Below, piece by piece: positions 17,387-26,133 of a DNA stretch of 64,000 nt; positions within the stretch are counted from its first letter, which is position 1, and every line of letters begins with the position of its first letter. The stretch comes from DASUNQ01 sp044866775 (GTDB lineage Bacteria; Acidobacteriota; Thermoanaerobaculia; Multivoradales; UBA5704): positions 21,378 through 85,377 of the forward strand of contig JBIOUG010000083.1 of assembly GCA_044866775.1 (NCBI GenBank), in the 5' to 3' direction. Both the position numbers and the translations under genes were made by a program. Below the pieces are notes generated by a model. That model searched no databases, had not been told where the DNA came from, and saw only the letters and a list, made by a program, of their open reading frames with translations.

Positions 17387-18583
17387 ATGAACGTTCTCTG
17401 CCGCCATTGTTTCCGCCTGTTTGACTTCCGTCGCGTGGGAGTGCTCTGCCGCTCCCGCCGGTGCAGCGACGTGCTCGACACCGAGGGGCGGCGGGGGCCG
17501 CGGTTCATGCTCCCGGACCGCGAGCGAGGCCTGTGGGCGCAGCGCGGGCGGCGCCTGGCCCTGGACGCCCTGTGCCCCTACTGCGAGCAGCGAGGGCGTC
17601 TGGTGCCGGCCTGTCCGCGCTGCCGGAGGCCTGCGGACTCCGATGTAGGGGAGGTAGAGGATCGGATCATTGGCGTGCTGGGGGCTCGAGATTCGGGCAA
17701 GTCACACTACCTCTCGACCGCACTGCACTTGCTCCTGCGGGGCCGCATCGGCGGCGACATCTGGGATGTGGAGATGGATCGCGAGGCACGACAGGCAGCG
17801 GAGGATCTCCTCCTCCGCCCGCTCTTCGACCAACTCTTGGAACTTCCCGCCACTTCGCGCGGCCTCGGCCCCGAGCTGCGGCCGGTCCTTACCCAGCGCG
17901 CGGACGGTCGCCGCGTTCTTCTCGTTTTCCGGGACCTCTCGGGAGAGGACATGGCGGACCGCCACGCCCTCGAGCGGTTAGAGTTCCTACGACATGCAAC
18001 GGGAGTGATACTACTCGCCGATCCACTGGCGCTGGAGCCCCGGCGTAGCAGCGGCCGGCCTCCCGCCCGGGTGAAGGTGACCTGCGCTGAGATCCTCGAC
18101 AACTACCGGACGGCGCTGGAGGCGCATCCGCGGCGGTCCGGCGATGAGGACTTGGCTGTCCTGCCTGAACGTAAGTTTCTCGCCGTGGCCGTCACCAAGG
18201 CCGACCTGGTTTTGCGGCCGAAACACGCCTTCTGGTCGCCCAACGGCTCGGCCCACCTCGCGCCAGGGTTCTGGCAGGCGCGCGCCGCAGAGAGCGCGAC
18301 CGTCCGCGACTGGCTCCTGAGGCGGCTTGACGATTCCGCGGCTTTCACCCGCAGTGTCGGGGAGTTTGCCGACGCCTCGTACTTCTTCGTCTCAAGCTTC
18401 GGCTACCGGCACACTCCCCACGCTCGCCACCTGCACAAACGGCCGCAGCCGCTGCGCGTGCACGAGCCGATCTTCGCGCTTCTCGACCGGTTTGCCGCGG
18501 AGGGCAAAACGAAGAGTGCGCCGCTGCACCGCGGTGAAGAACGCCGCTCGCGACAGCGGCAGGGCGACGAGGATGTGCTCTGA
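17387..18583 (+). CDS. Zinc-ribbon TRAFAC GTPase (double-GTPase type 2-like)
   Basis: The 398-residue product starts with Cys pairs C5/C8 and C21/C26, then CPYC and CPRC near 62-78, which suggests one or two zinc ribbons. A GTPase core follows: P-loop GARDSGKS near 99-106, a switch-II-like DLSG near 182, a hydrophobic strand GVILLADPL, and a TKAD specificity motif near 269. This layout matches the 'double-GTPase' families described from comparative genomics as NTP-dependent conflict systems. The start is ATG 17387 with a GGAG upstream; the frame is open further, but the upstream part looks non-coding. It is the first of seven co-directional, tightly spaced genes. A TAGAAT hexamer at 17275-17280 may be part of the promoter. 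Confidence 0.8.
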   Translation: MNVLCRHCFRLFDFRRVGVLCRSRRCSDVLDTEGRRGPRFMLPDRERGLWAQRGRRLALDALCPYCEQRGRLVPACPRCRRPADSDVGEVEDRIIGVLGARDSGKSHYLSTALHLLLRGRIGGDIWDVEMDREARQAAEDLLLRPLFDQLLELPATSRGLGPELRPVLTQRADGRRVLLVFRDLSGEDMADRHALERLEFLRHATGVILLADPLALEPRRSSGRPPARVKVTCAEILDNYRTALEAHPRRSGDEDLAVLPERKFLAVAVTKADLVLRPKHAFWSPNGSAHLAPGFWQARAAESATVRDWLLRRLDDSAAFTRSVGEFADASYFFVSSFGYRHTPHARHLHKRPQPLRVHEPIFALLDRFAAEGKTKSAPLHRGEERRSRQRQGDEDVL

Positions 18584-18595
18584 GGAGAGCGCGAG

Positions 18596-21079
18596 GTGAG
18601 CGGGGCCACCGATTCCAGGCCGCACGAAGTTGCCCTGCGGCACATCTTCACCTCGGCGCCCGAAGAGTTCTCTGGGGAATCGGGCTTCCAGACGGTAGCC
18701 TGCGCGGATGTCCTCCGGCGACCGGGGCTTCTCCCGGGAATCGAACGACAAGTGGAGTGCTACTCGAGCGCTGCGGCCGAAGAATGGTCTTGCCGGCAGT
18801 TGGCGCCACTGCCGGAGACGAGGGGCGCCTACGCACTCACGGTCTTCACACCCTTGGCGGACAGCCCAGACGGCCGCGCGGGCAACTTCTGGGCCGAAAC
18901 GCTGGTCGTCCCGGGGCGATGGCTTGAGCTGGGCGGTTGGGATGCGGCGGCAGCCTTCGGGTCCCTGGCCTGGTGGGGCCCTCGAGCGCTTGAGGATCTC
19001 CCACGGAATCTAGGGCCAGAGTCGCTGACTACCCTGCAGCCGGGACCCCTCCCGCGCCTCGCTCGCCTCGTCGAACTGGTGCCGCGCGAGCAGCTTGGCA
19101 CCCTCTTGTTAGCACTAGTCCAGCAGTCCCGCGGCCTGTTGCCGCTGCGGGTGCTGGAGACGCAGGGGGCGTTCCCAGGCGACCTGGAGGAGCTGGTGAT
19201 GCTCCTGCCGCTCGTGGTGCCCCCGGCCTGCCGAACCTATCGTGATGGCGAGCAGCGGCGTTGCCTGAGTCTCCGTACCCGCAGCCCTCTCAGAGGTATG
19301 TCACCGATTGCCGACGTGACAGGCTACCCGGCAGCTGCGGCGGAGCGTCTTGAGGCCGGCTTGGCGGTAGACCTGTCGGGCCGCCTACCAGCCCCCGTGC
19401 TCGACGACCGCTTTGGCCGCTACTACGTCCAGTGGCTACAGGGCATTCTCCAGGACGGCAGGTGGGACGAGCTGGCGGCGGTTTATGAGAAGGCCGAGGA
19501 GTGGCCCGGAGCTGCCTTCTTCTCAAAGTTGGAGCCGTTCCTCCGTACCGTGACTCGGCCGGCACCCAGAAGCAGCTCGACCCTCCAGAAAACAAGGCCT
19601 AAGCAAGTGGACCCCATGGCTGCGGAGTCCGCGGCCGAAATCGCTGAGCCTGGAGCTGAAGCGGCAGATCACGGGCTCGCACGTACTCCGCCCCCTGGAG
19701 TCAGCGTCGATGAGTCGCTCAGTCTGCCGCCGATCCGTGCGCGGCAGGAAGCCTGGAGAACCCGGAACGAGATGGAAGGTGCGCTCTGGGAGGTGCTGGA
19801 GATTCATAGGGTGCAGCTCGGTAGGCTGGTGGCGGAACTCCAGCGGGATTTCGCCGCCGAACTGATGTCGGAGGGCGAGCGGCTGCGCCGAGAAGTGACG
19901 GAGTGGCGCCAGCTCCTAGAGGGCGAGGTGAGTCGACTTGAGCGCGACATCAAGGGCGCCGGCCAAAGCGCGCGGCGGCGCAGCTCGTCCGTGCTCAGGG
20001 AGCTCGAGGACCGTGGGGCCAGCCTTGAAAAGCTTAGTCGCAGAGTCGGCAAGCTGGAGGCGCATCTGGAGAAGCTTGAGCGCGCCTCTAGCGGCACTCA
20101 CGATAAGCTTGGCCCCGCACTCGTACCAGCCGGCGAGCAGCCGATCGAGCGGGAAGTTGTTCCGGCGTTTCCAAAGCTAGCGCTGGACCGGAAGTGGCTG
20201 CGCCGCCGCCGCTGGGTCGGGATCGCCGCCGGAGGCACTTTCGCGCTAGCACTGGCGGCGGCCACGATTCTCTTCTCGCCAGATAGCGAACAGGTTCCTG
20301 TCCATAGCGGATGGAAAAGAGAGCAGCTCGTCCAACGCGCGCGGTTCGGCGACGCCGCCACACGACTGCTGGCGCAGGCCGCGGCGCAGCACCGCTTCGC
20401 CCCGCGGGCTCACGGGCTCATGCTCGCCCTGGCACTGCACCGAGGCCTTGGGATCGACGGCACATTGGACTGCGCTCTCGTAAAGGCAGCGCTGCGCCCG
20501 ACCAATCCGAGGCTCCTCGTCAATGGTGTCTGCGCCGCCGTTACTGAGGCTGCTCTCAACAACGCTTCCAAGGACGACTGCTGCCGGCGGTTCCAGACCG
20601 GAAGGCAGGAGGCAGATTCTCAAAAGCTGCGCCACTGCTATCTCTCGGGGCACCTGAAGCTTGGTGTTGCGGTCGCCGGTGGGCAGTCCGAGGCATGCTT
20701 CGGCGCGTCCCCCTGGCGTCAGGAGCGGATCTGGACGACGAACGAAGCGCTGCGTGCCCTGGCGCTCTTCCGCTACGCCGCCGCAGCGGTCGATGACGCC
20801 TCGGAAGCCGACTTGGCGAAGGCCCTACGTGGCCTTGATCCAGCGCGCAATGCGAGCTTGGGTGCAAGTCTGGCTGACGCTACCCTGACCATTGAGGAGG
20901 CGGAGAGTGTACTCGAGCTCAGTTGGGCGGTTTTGACCGACGAAGAGCTTCAGCTCGACCGGCTCAGCAATGAGGAGCTCGATCGGCTGGGGCAGCAAGT
21001 CGAAGGCTTCGTCCCTGTGCCGGCTCCAGCGACGACTGGGCGGGCTACGCGGGGAAGGGTGGCGGGCGGGAGGCGATGA
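18596..21079 (+). CDS. GAP1-N-like, coiled-coil, single-TM protein, copy 1
   Basis: The 827-residue product has an N-terminal domain of about 250 residues (HEVALRHIFTSAP, GFQTVACAD, then DGRAGNFWAETLVVPGRWL). It resembles the N-terminal domain of GTPase-associated protein 1, which is genetically linked to double-GTPases. A linker, a charged coiled coil at about 371-499, one transmembrane segment at about 540-560 and a C-terminal domain with a KDDCCRRF Cys pair near 658 follow. The GTG at 18596 is 12 bases after the GTPase stop. A paralog with the same architecture lies at 23686. The topology suggests cytoplasmic sensing or GTPase contact linked through the membrane to an outside domain. No enzyme motif was recognised. 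Confidence 0.75.
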   Translation: MSGATDSRPHEVALRHIFTSAPEEFSGESGFQTVACADVLRRPGLLPGIERQVECYSSAAAEEWSCRQLAPLPETRGAYALTVFTPLADSPDGRAGNFWAETLVVPGRWLELGGWDAAAAFGSLAWWGPRALEDLPRNLGPESLTTLQPGPLPRLARLVELVPREQLGTLLLALVQQSRGLLPLRVLETQGAFPGDLEELVMLLPLVVPPACRTYRDGEQRRCLSLRTRSPLRGMSPIADVTGYPAAAAERLEAGLAVDLSGRLPAPVLDDRFGRYYVQWLQGILQDGRWDELAAVYEKAEEWPGAAFFSKLEPFLRTVTRPAPRSSSTLQKTRPKQVDPMAAESAAEIAEPGAEAADHGLARTPPPGVSVDESLSLPPIRARQEAWRTRNEMEGALWEVLEIHRVQLGRLVAELQRDFAAELMSEGERLRREVTEWRQLLEGEVSRLERDIKGAGQSARRRSSSVLRELEDRGASLEKLSRRVGKLEAHLEKLERASSGTHDKLGPALVPAGEQPIEREVVPAFPKLALDRKWLRRRRWVGIAAGGTFALALAAATILFSPDSEQVPVHSGWKREQLVQRARFGDAATRLLAQAAAQHRFAPRAHGLMLALALHRGLGIDGTLDCALVKAALRPTNPRLLVNGVCAAVTEAALNNASKDDCCRRFQTGRQEADSQKLRHCYLSGHLKLGVAVAGGQSEACFGASPWRQERIWTTNEALRALALFRYAAAAVDDASEADLAKALRGLDPARNASLGASLADATLTIEEAESVLELSWAVLTDEELQLDRLSNEELDRLGQQVEGFVPVPAPATTGRATRGRVAGGRR

Positions 21080-21080
21080 G

Positions 21081-23657
21081 GTGATACCCCCAATCCCCCA
21101 TCTCGTCTATTCGACCCGCAGTATCAGCCCCCAGAGTGGGTCCGACTTCATTCGCGAGATCGTGGCTGAAAGCGCGGGGATCAACGATGACGTGCGAGCC
21201 GAATTCGCCCGCCGCGCCGGTAGCGCGGGCTCTGCCCTGCAGCACCAGCTCCGTCACCCGATCTACATGTTCTCGCCCGTCGGCCCGGACAGGTGGCTCC
21301 TCTGCCGGGCGGTGAGCCTTGGGCTGTATTTGAAGTGGAGCAACCAGCTGCTGGTCCACGGCGTCATCCTGGCGGAAGAGCACCTCGCCGCTCTGGACGG
21401 AAACCCGCTGCTGCTCGACCTGCCGGAGATCCGCGGCGAGAGCGGGCTGTGCTTCCTCGAGCGGCATCCAGGCAATGACCGGAGACTGCCGGTGCTCACA
21501 TTCGACGTCGGCGTTGCGGCGCGCTGCCGGGAGCTCAATCGGGAGCACCTCCAGGAGTTCGGCGAGCGCATCGGCGACAACTGGCTCGCTGCCGCTTATG
21601 ATGGTCTCGCGCAGGGAGGGCGGGTCGGCTTCATCGCGCGGGACCCCGCACCTTCGCTGGCCGAAGGGGTCCTGCTCCACTTCCATCTCGACGACAGGCT
21701 GGAGCTGTCCTTCCACACGTTCTACTCCCACGCCCGTCCGCTCGACTACCGCCTGCTCGTGCTGGCACCGGAGGATGCCGCCGCGGTGCGCGAGCACTTC
21801 GGAGACCTGCACCTGCTCGACCTCGGTGGGCTTCCACCAGACGTGGCTCCGGGGAGCCTTGGAGGCCATGCTGTGCGACTGCGCCGGGCTTCGCTCAATG
21901 GGTTCCTGCACGCGGTCCAGGTGCATCGCCTCACCTACTGGTCACGCGGCTGCCTGCCGCCTCTCGCCGACGAAGACGCGATCCTCTGTCTGCGCGGCGG
22001 CTTGGGCGAGGCCTTGACTCCCAGTGAAAGACGGCGGTTCCAAGAGTTGAAGGCGCGCGGCGAAAGCGCCCTGCGCTACCGGGTAACTTCACTCACCCAT
22101 ACCTGGAGGGAAAAGCCGTTGGAGTTCCGGCAGCAGCTCGCCGAGACGGCGGACACAAACAACCGGGTAGCGCTGACCGAAGTTTCAGACCTCCTTGAGG
22201 AACCGCCGGCCGCCTGGGACGAGCGCTGGTGCCTGCTGGCCCTGCTACTTCATGCGGGAGACCTCCGGCGAAGCGAGGACTGGCGGTCGGAGCGCCAGCG
22301 AGCGTGGCAGGTGCTGATGCCGGCCGAGGAGTTCGCGCAGCGCCTCTTCGAGCTGAGTGATGAGCAGGCGAGCCAGGCGGAGCCCCTGTTGCTGGAGTAC
22401 GCACTGAGCAGTCTGGAACCCGCGGACGACACGCCGGCGCCCCTGCCGTACTGGGAGACGCTCGTCAGGTGGCTGGGACGCAGATGCCGACTCAAAGAGC
22501 TCCTCGCCCCTATCGAAGAGGCCTTAGCGGGGCTCGTGGGGAAGCCGGCTGAAGCAGCATGGGTGCATCTACAGCTTCTGCTTTCTGAGGCGGACTTGCC
22601 GGGTGAGGCGCTGCGGATCTTTTTCTCCCGACATCGCCCGCTCCTCCGAGCCGCCGACGCTGGCGAGGCCACGGAACAGGCGCTTCGCTGGTGGCTCGAG
22701 CACGGCGGCGACTACGACTCGGCGATCGCACCCTTGTTGAGTCTCCACGACCTGACCGATCAATCTCTCCGATTGCTGGGCAACTGGTTTTCCGAGCAAC
22801 CTCGTGGGAAGGAAGAAAACGCCTTCCGTCGGCTGGCGGTGATCCTCGACGGGATGCAGTTGCCGCTTTCTGCCGCACCGGCGTGTGGGGCCCTGCTGGC
22901 GTCACTAGCTCTCTCGGGCATGAGCAATCAGCTCCCTGCCATCATGGGGCAATGCCTCAGGGCTATCCGTGAGCAGGAAGAGGGCTCCGACGACGGCTTC
23001 GCTGGAGCAGCGCTCACCGAAGCAAGCGAGTCCGTGCTCATGCAGCTCGATCGGTCGCGTAGCATCAGCGATCTTCCGTACCACCTTCGGGCGGTAGCGT
23101 CGCTCCTCGAGGCGCGCAATTATCACCGTGCGACGCTCGCAGCTGACGCTGTTCTCATGCGCTTGGCGGTGCGAGGTCGCATCCTCGCGCAGGAGGCCCG
23201 GGCACACCGGGTGGCAGAGGACGAGGTGACAGCCTTCGACCGGGGGTGGACCGTGTTTCTCCGTTGCGCGCGCGTGATGGAATACCTGCAGGCACTGGAG
23301 ATTGGAAACTCTCCGGACGACCTCGATAGGGTCCAGGAATGGCTGGAGCTGCTGCAGGACGAGATTGCCGCACGCCCAGGGCTTTTCGCTGAGGACGATC
23401 CTCGCCTCCGGATGTTCGTCAGCCTCGCCTGGTGGTGGTGGAGGGCCGGCCAAGGCCGCCCTGGGCTCTCCGCAGTTTGTGCGAAGCTCCGCCTAGCCCA
23501 AACCTGGGGGCGCATTCCGGCCTCGCGCGAGTGGCAGCGCCAGCGGATGGAGGAGCTGATCTCCGGGCCGCTCCTTGAGCGGGCGGTCGCGATACTGCCG
23601 CCGCGGCCGGAGTCGCGGCGCTTTGCGTGGCTTGGACGACTTGGAGAGAAGCGATGA
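21081..23657 (+). CDS. Large GAP1-like helical protein, copy 1
   Basis: The 858-residue product begins VIPPIPHLVYSTRSISPQSG at the GTG, one base after the preceding stop. Its first 300 residues contain REIVAESAGI and a segment WLLCRAVSLGLYLKWSNQLL followed by VHGVILAEEHL. The pattern (R..S.G....SNQ..H...L..E.L...GNPL) recalls the 'GR.GN..AH.L' core of GAP1-N domains. The remaining 500 residues are helical with many Leu and Trp, repeat-like, and have no transmembrane segment. Its partner in each module is the coiled-coil membrane protein. It is probably a scaffold or regulator of the GTPases; its biochemical activity is unknown. Confidence 0.7.
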   Translation: MIPPIPHLVYSTRSISPQSGSDFIREIVAESAGINDDVRAEFARRAGSAGSALQHQLRHPIYMFSPVGPDRWLLCRAVSLGLYLKWSNQLLVHGVILAEEHLAALDGNPLLLDLPEIRGESGLCFLERHPGNDRRLPVLTFDVGVAARCRELNREHLQEFGERIGDNWLAAAYDGLAQGGRVGFIARDPAPSLAEGVLLHFHLDDRLELSFHTFYSHARPLDYRLLVLAPEDAAAVREHFGDLHLLDLGGLPPDVAPGSLGGHAVRLRRASLNGFLHAVQVHRLTYWSRGCLPPLADEDAILCLRGGLGEALTPSERRRFQELKARGESALRYRVTSLTHTWREKPLEFRQQLAETADTNNRVALTEVSDLLEEPPAAWDERWCLLALLLHAGDLRRSEDWRSERQRAWQVLMPAEEFAQRLFELSDEQASQAEPLLLEYALSSLEPADDTPAPLPYWETLVRWLGRRCRLKELLAPIEEALAGLVGKPAEAAWVHLQLLLSEADLPGEALRIFFSRHRPLLRAADAGEATEQALRWWLEHGGDYDSAIAPLLSLHDLTDQSLRLLGNWFSEQPRGKEENAFRRLAVILDGMQLPLSAAPACGALLASLALSGMSNQLPAIMGQCLRAIREQEEGSDDGFAGAALTEASESVLMQLDRSRSISDLPYHLRAVASLLEARNYHRATLAADAVLMRLAVRGRILAQEARAHRVAEDEVTAFDRGWTVFLRCARVMEYLQALEIGNSPDDLDRVQEWLELLQDEIAARPGLFAEDDPRLRMFVSLAWWWWRAGQGRPGLSAVCAKLRLAQTWGRIPASREWQRQRMEELISGPLLERAVAILPPRPESRRFAWLGRLGEKR

Positions 23658-23685
23658 ACCATAAGGATGTGCTGGAGCGCGTGAG

Positions 23686-26133
23686 GTGAGTTCGATCTCC
23701 GACACCACTCCGCACGACGTCGCTCTCCGGCACATCTTCACGTCGGCGCCCGACGGATCGGGCTTCCAGACCGTGACCTGCGCTGCGGAGCTCAGGGAGT
23801 TTGCGCGCGAGGTCCAAGACTTAGTGGAAACCTACCCGACCCGAGAGGATGATCGACCGATCTGCCGCCAGCTCCTACCGCTGCCGGAGACGAAGGGCGC
23901 CTATGCTTTGACGGTGTTCGCGCCGCTCGAGGACACGCCGGACGGGCGAAGAGGCGACTTTTTGGCGGAGACCCTCGTAGTGCCCGGGAAATGGCTGGCG
24001 GCGGGCGGCTGGGATGCTCCCGCGGCCTTCGAGGCTCTCACCTGGTGGGGCCCACGATTTCGCGAGCTCCCGCAGAATCTGGAACAGGAGCCGTTGCTTC
24101 CGGTACGGCCGACGCCTCTCTCGCGCCTCTCTCGCTTTGTCGAACTAGTGACACAGGATCAACTCGATATTCTCTTATTAGCGCTCGTTCAGCAGTCGCA
24201 TGGGCTCTCGCCGCTCCGGATACTGGAGGCGAGCGGGGCGAGTCCGGGCGACCTCGAGGAAATAGTACTGCTCCTGCCTCTCGTTGTGCCGCCGGCCTGC
24301 CGGATTTATCGCGACGGGGATCGGAGGCGCTGCCTGAGCCTGCGCACCCGCAGCCCTGAAAGGGGCATGTCCCCATTTGCCGACGTAACCGGTTTCCCAG
24401 CGTCTGCGGCGGATAACCTCAAGGGCGGCGTCGTGGTCGATCTCTCAGGGCGCCTACCGCCGCCCGGCCTACCCGGGCCTTTCGGCCGCAAGTACGTCCA
24501 GTGGCTGCACGGGATCCTCCAAGAAGGAAAATGGGGCGAGCTGGAGCTGCTCTACCAGCAGGCCGAGAAGTGGCCCGGTCCAGCGTTCTTTTCCAACGTC
24601 GAAAACCTGATCCAGGCCGCACTGCGACCGCTGCCTCAGCCAAGCGCCGAAGCGGACGAACCCGCGCCCGAGCCGGGCGAAGACGACGCGCGGGCGCCGG
24701 AGGGTGCAACAACGGAGGTGCAAGCCGCAGCAACGAAACCTCATAGGGGGAACCGGAAAGATCGGGGCCCCGTGCCCGTTTCAGGCCAGCCCGCCCCCCC
24801 GTCGCACGCAGCGGAGAACGAGGACGAGCTTCTGTCACCGGTGCAAGTTCGGCGTGCGGCATGGGAGGTCCGCTCCGAAGCCGGAGGGGCGATCTGGAAC
24901 GTGCTCGAGACCTATCGCGAGCAGTTCGTCACGCTCACCGCGGAGGTCCGCCGCGATTTCGAGGGGAAGCTTAGGGCGGAGAGCGCACGGGTGCGCCAGC
25001 AGCTCGCAGAGCTCAACAAGGCCTTGGACGGAGAGGTCAAGACGCTCGAGCGCAACCTAAAGGCCGGCAAGAGCGCACGACAACCGGGCTCGGCGGTGCT
25101 CGACCAACTAGCGCGGGTTCGGGAGGATCTGAGGTCGATGCGCGCCGAGATGGCTCAAGTGAAGGGTCAACTGCAGGCGCTCGAAAAAGGCGGCGTCGCG
25201 GCCGCGGGCGCAGCCCCAACTCCCGTGGGCGGCCCACCTGTTCAGCCCGAGCGCAAGAGGTGGCTCCGCTTTGTGCTGCCGACGCGCGGGGCCTTTCGCG
25301 CCTTCCTGCGGCGCCGCCGCCGGGCCGCCGTAGTGGCCGTGAGCGCTATTGCACTGGCGGTGGCAGGAACGGTCGCGCCGAAGTTCTGGCCGGCGCCCGA
25401 AGTAGCGCAGACTGCAGATGGTTGGGACAAGACACGTCTCGTCCAGCGCGCGCGCGCTGGCGAGGTCGCCCTCCGTCTGCTCGCGGCCACCGCGGTGCAA
25501 GAAGACTTCGCCCCGCGTGTGCACGGTTTGACGCTCAATCTCGCACTGCTCCGCGGGATTCCCATCGAGGAGACGGTGGATTGCGCGCTCACGCAGGTGG
25601 TGCTGCGCACGAGCAACCCCGACCTCCCCGTCAATGGTACCTGCGGACCTAAGACCGCCGCTGCTCTCGACAGAGCGCCGAAAGACGACTGCTGTCGGCA
25701 GCTGCAGGGCACGGAGAAGCTCCGGAACTGCTTTCTCTCCAGTCACCTCCGGCTGGGTAGGCCGGATGCGGACCGTGCGGAGTCTTGCCTCGGCGCCTCC
25801 CCGTGGCGCAAGGAGCGACCCTGGAGTACGGACGAAGCGACGCGAGCTCTAAAGCTCTTCCGCGATGCTGCCGAGGCGATCGACGAGGCCTCGAAGCCCC
25901 AACTCGCTGAGGCCGTACGCGCGCTCGACCCAAAGCACAACCCGCGGCTCGGCAACGATTGGGCTCGCCAAACTTTGAACCGGGAGGAAGCAGAGAATGT
26001 GCTAGAACTCCTCTGGGCCGCTTTGAGCGGGAAGGAGAGCTCGCTCGAGCGGCTCGACGCTCAACAGATCGATCAGCTAGGACGGTACGTCGCCGGGCTG
26101 GCCTCCCATGGAGGCACGGCAGGCGCCCCGTGA
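23686..26133 (+). CDS. GAP1-N-like, coiled-coil, single-TM protein, copy 2
   Basis: The 815-residue product is a paralog of the protein at 18596, with the same order: GAP1-N-like domain (HDVALRHIFTSAP, GFQTVTCAAELRE, DGRRGDFLAETLVVPGKWL), Pro/Ala-rich linker, coiled coil at about 385-495, a transmembrane helix at about 547-565 and a C-terminal domain with KDDCCRQL near 665. The linker differs most, while the N- and C-terminal domains keep long identical stretches. It starts at GTG 23686. A 12-codon ATG frame (23654-23689) fills the gap after the preceding gene; its ATG overlaps the upstream stop and its own stop overlaps this GTG, so it may couple translation between the modules. Confidence 0.75.
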   Translation: MSSISDTTPHDVALRHIFTSAPDGSGFQTVTCAAELREFAREVQDLVETYPTREDDRPICRQLLPLPETKGAYALTVFAPLEDTPDGRRGDFLAETLVVPGKWLAAGGWDAPAAFEALTWWGPRFRELPQNLEQEPLLPVRPTPLSRLSRFVELVTQDQLDILLLALVQQSHGLSPLRILEASGASPGDLEEIVLLLPLVVPPACRIYRDGDRRRCLSLRTRSPERGMSPFADVTGFPASAADNLKGGVVVDLSGRLPPPGLPGPFGRKYVQWLHGILQEGKWGELELLYQQAEKWPGPAFFSNVENLIQAALRPLPQPSAEADEPAPEPGEDDARAPEGATTEVQAAATKPHRGNRKDRGPVPVSGQPAPPSHAAENEDELLSPVQVRRAAWEVRSEAGGAIWNVLETYREQFVTLTAEVRRDFEGKLRAESARVRQQLAELNKALDGEVKTLERNLKAGKSARQPGSAVLDQLARVREDLRSMRAEMAQVKGQLQALEKGGVAAAGAAPTPVGGPPVQPERKRWLRFVLPTRGAFRAFLRRRRRAAVVAVSAIALAVAGTVAPKFWPAPEVAQTADGWDKTRLVQRARAGEVALRLLAATAVQEDFAPRVHGLTLNLALLRGIPIEETVDCALTQVVLRTSNPDLPVNGTCGPKTAAALDRAPKDDCCRQLQGTEKLRNCFLSSHLRLGRPDADRAESCLGASPWRKERPWSTDEATRALKLFRDAAEAIDEASKPQLAEAVRALDPKHNPRLGNDWARQTLNREEAENVLELLWAALSGKESSLERLDAQQIDQLGRYVAGLASHGGTAGAP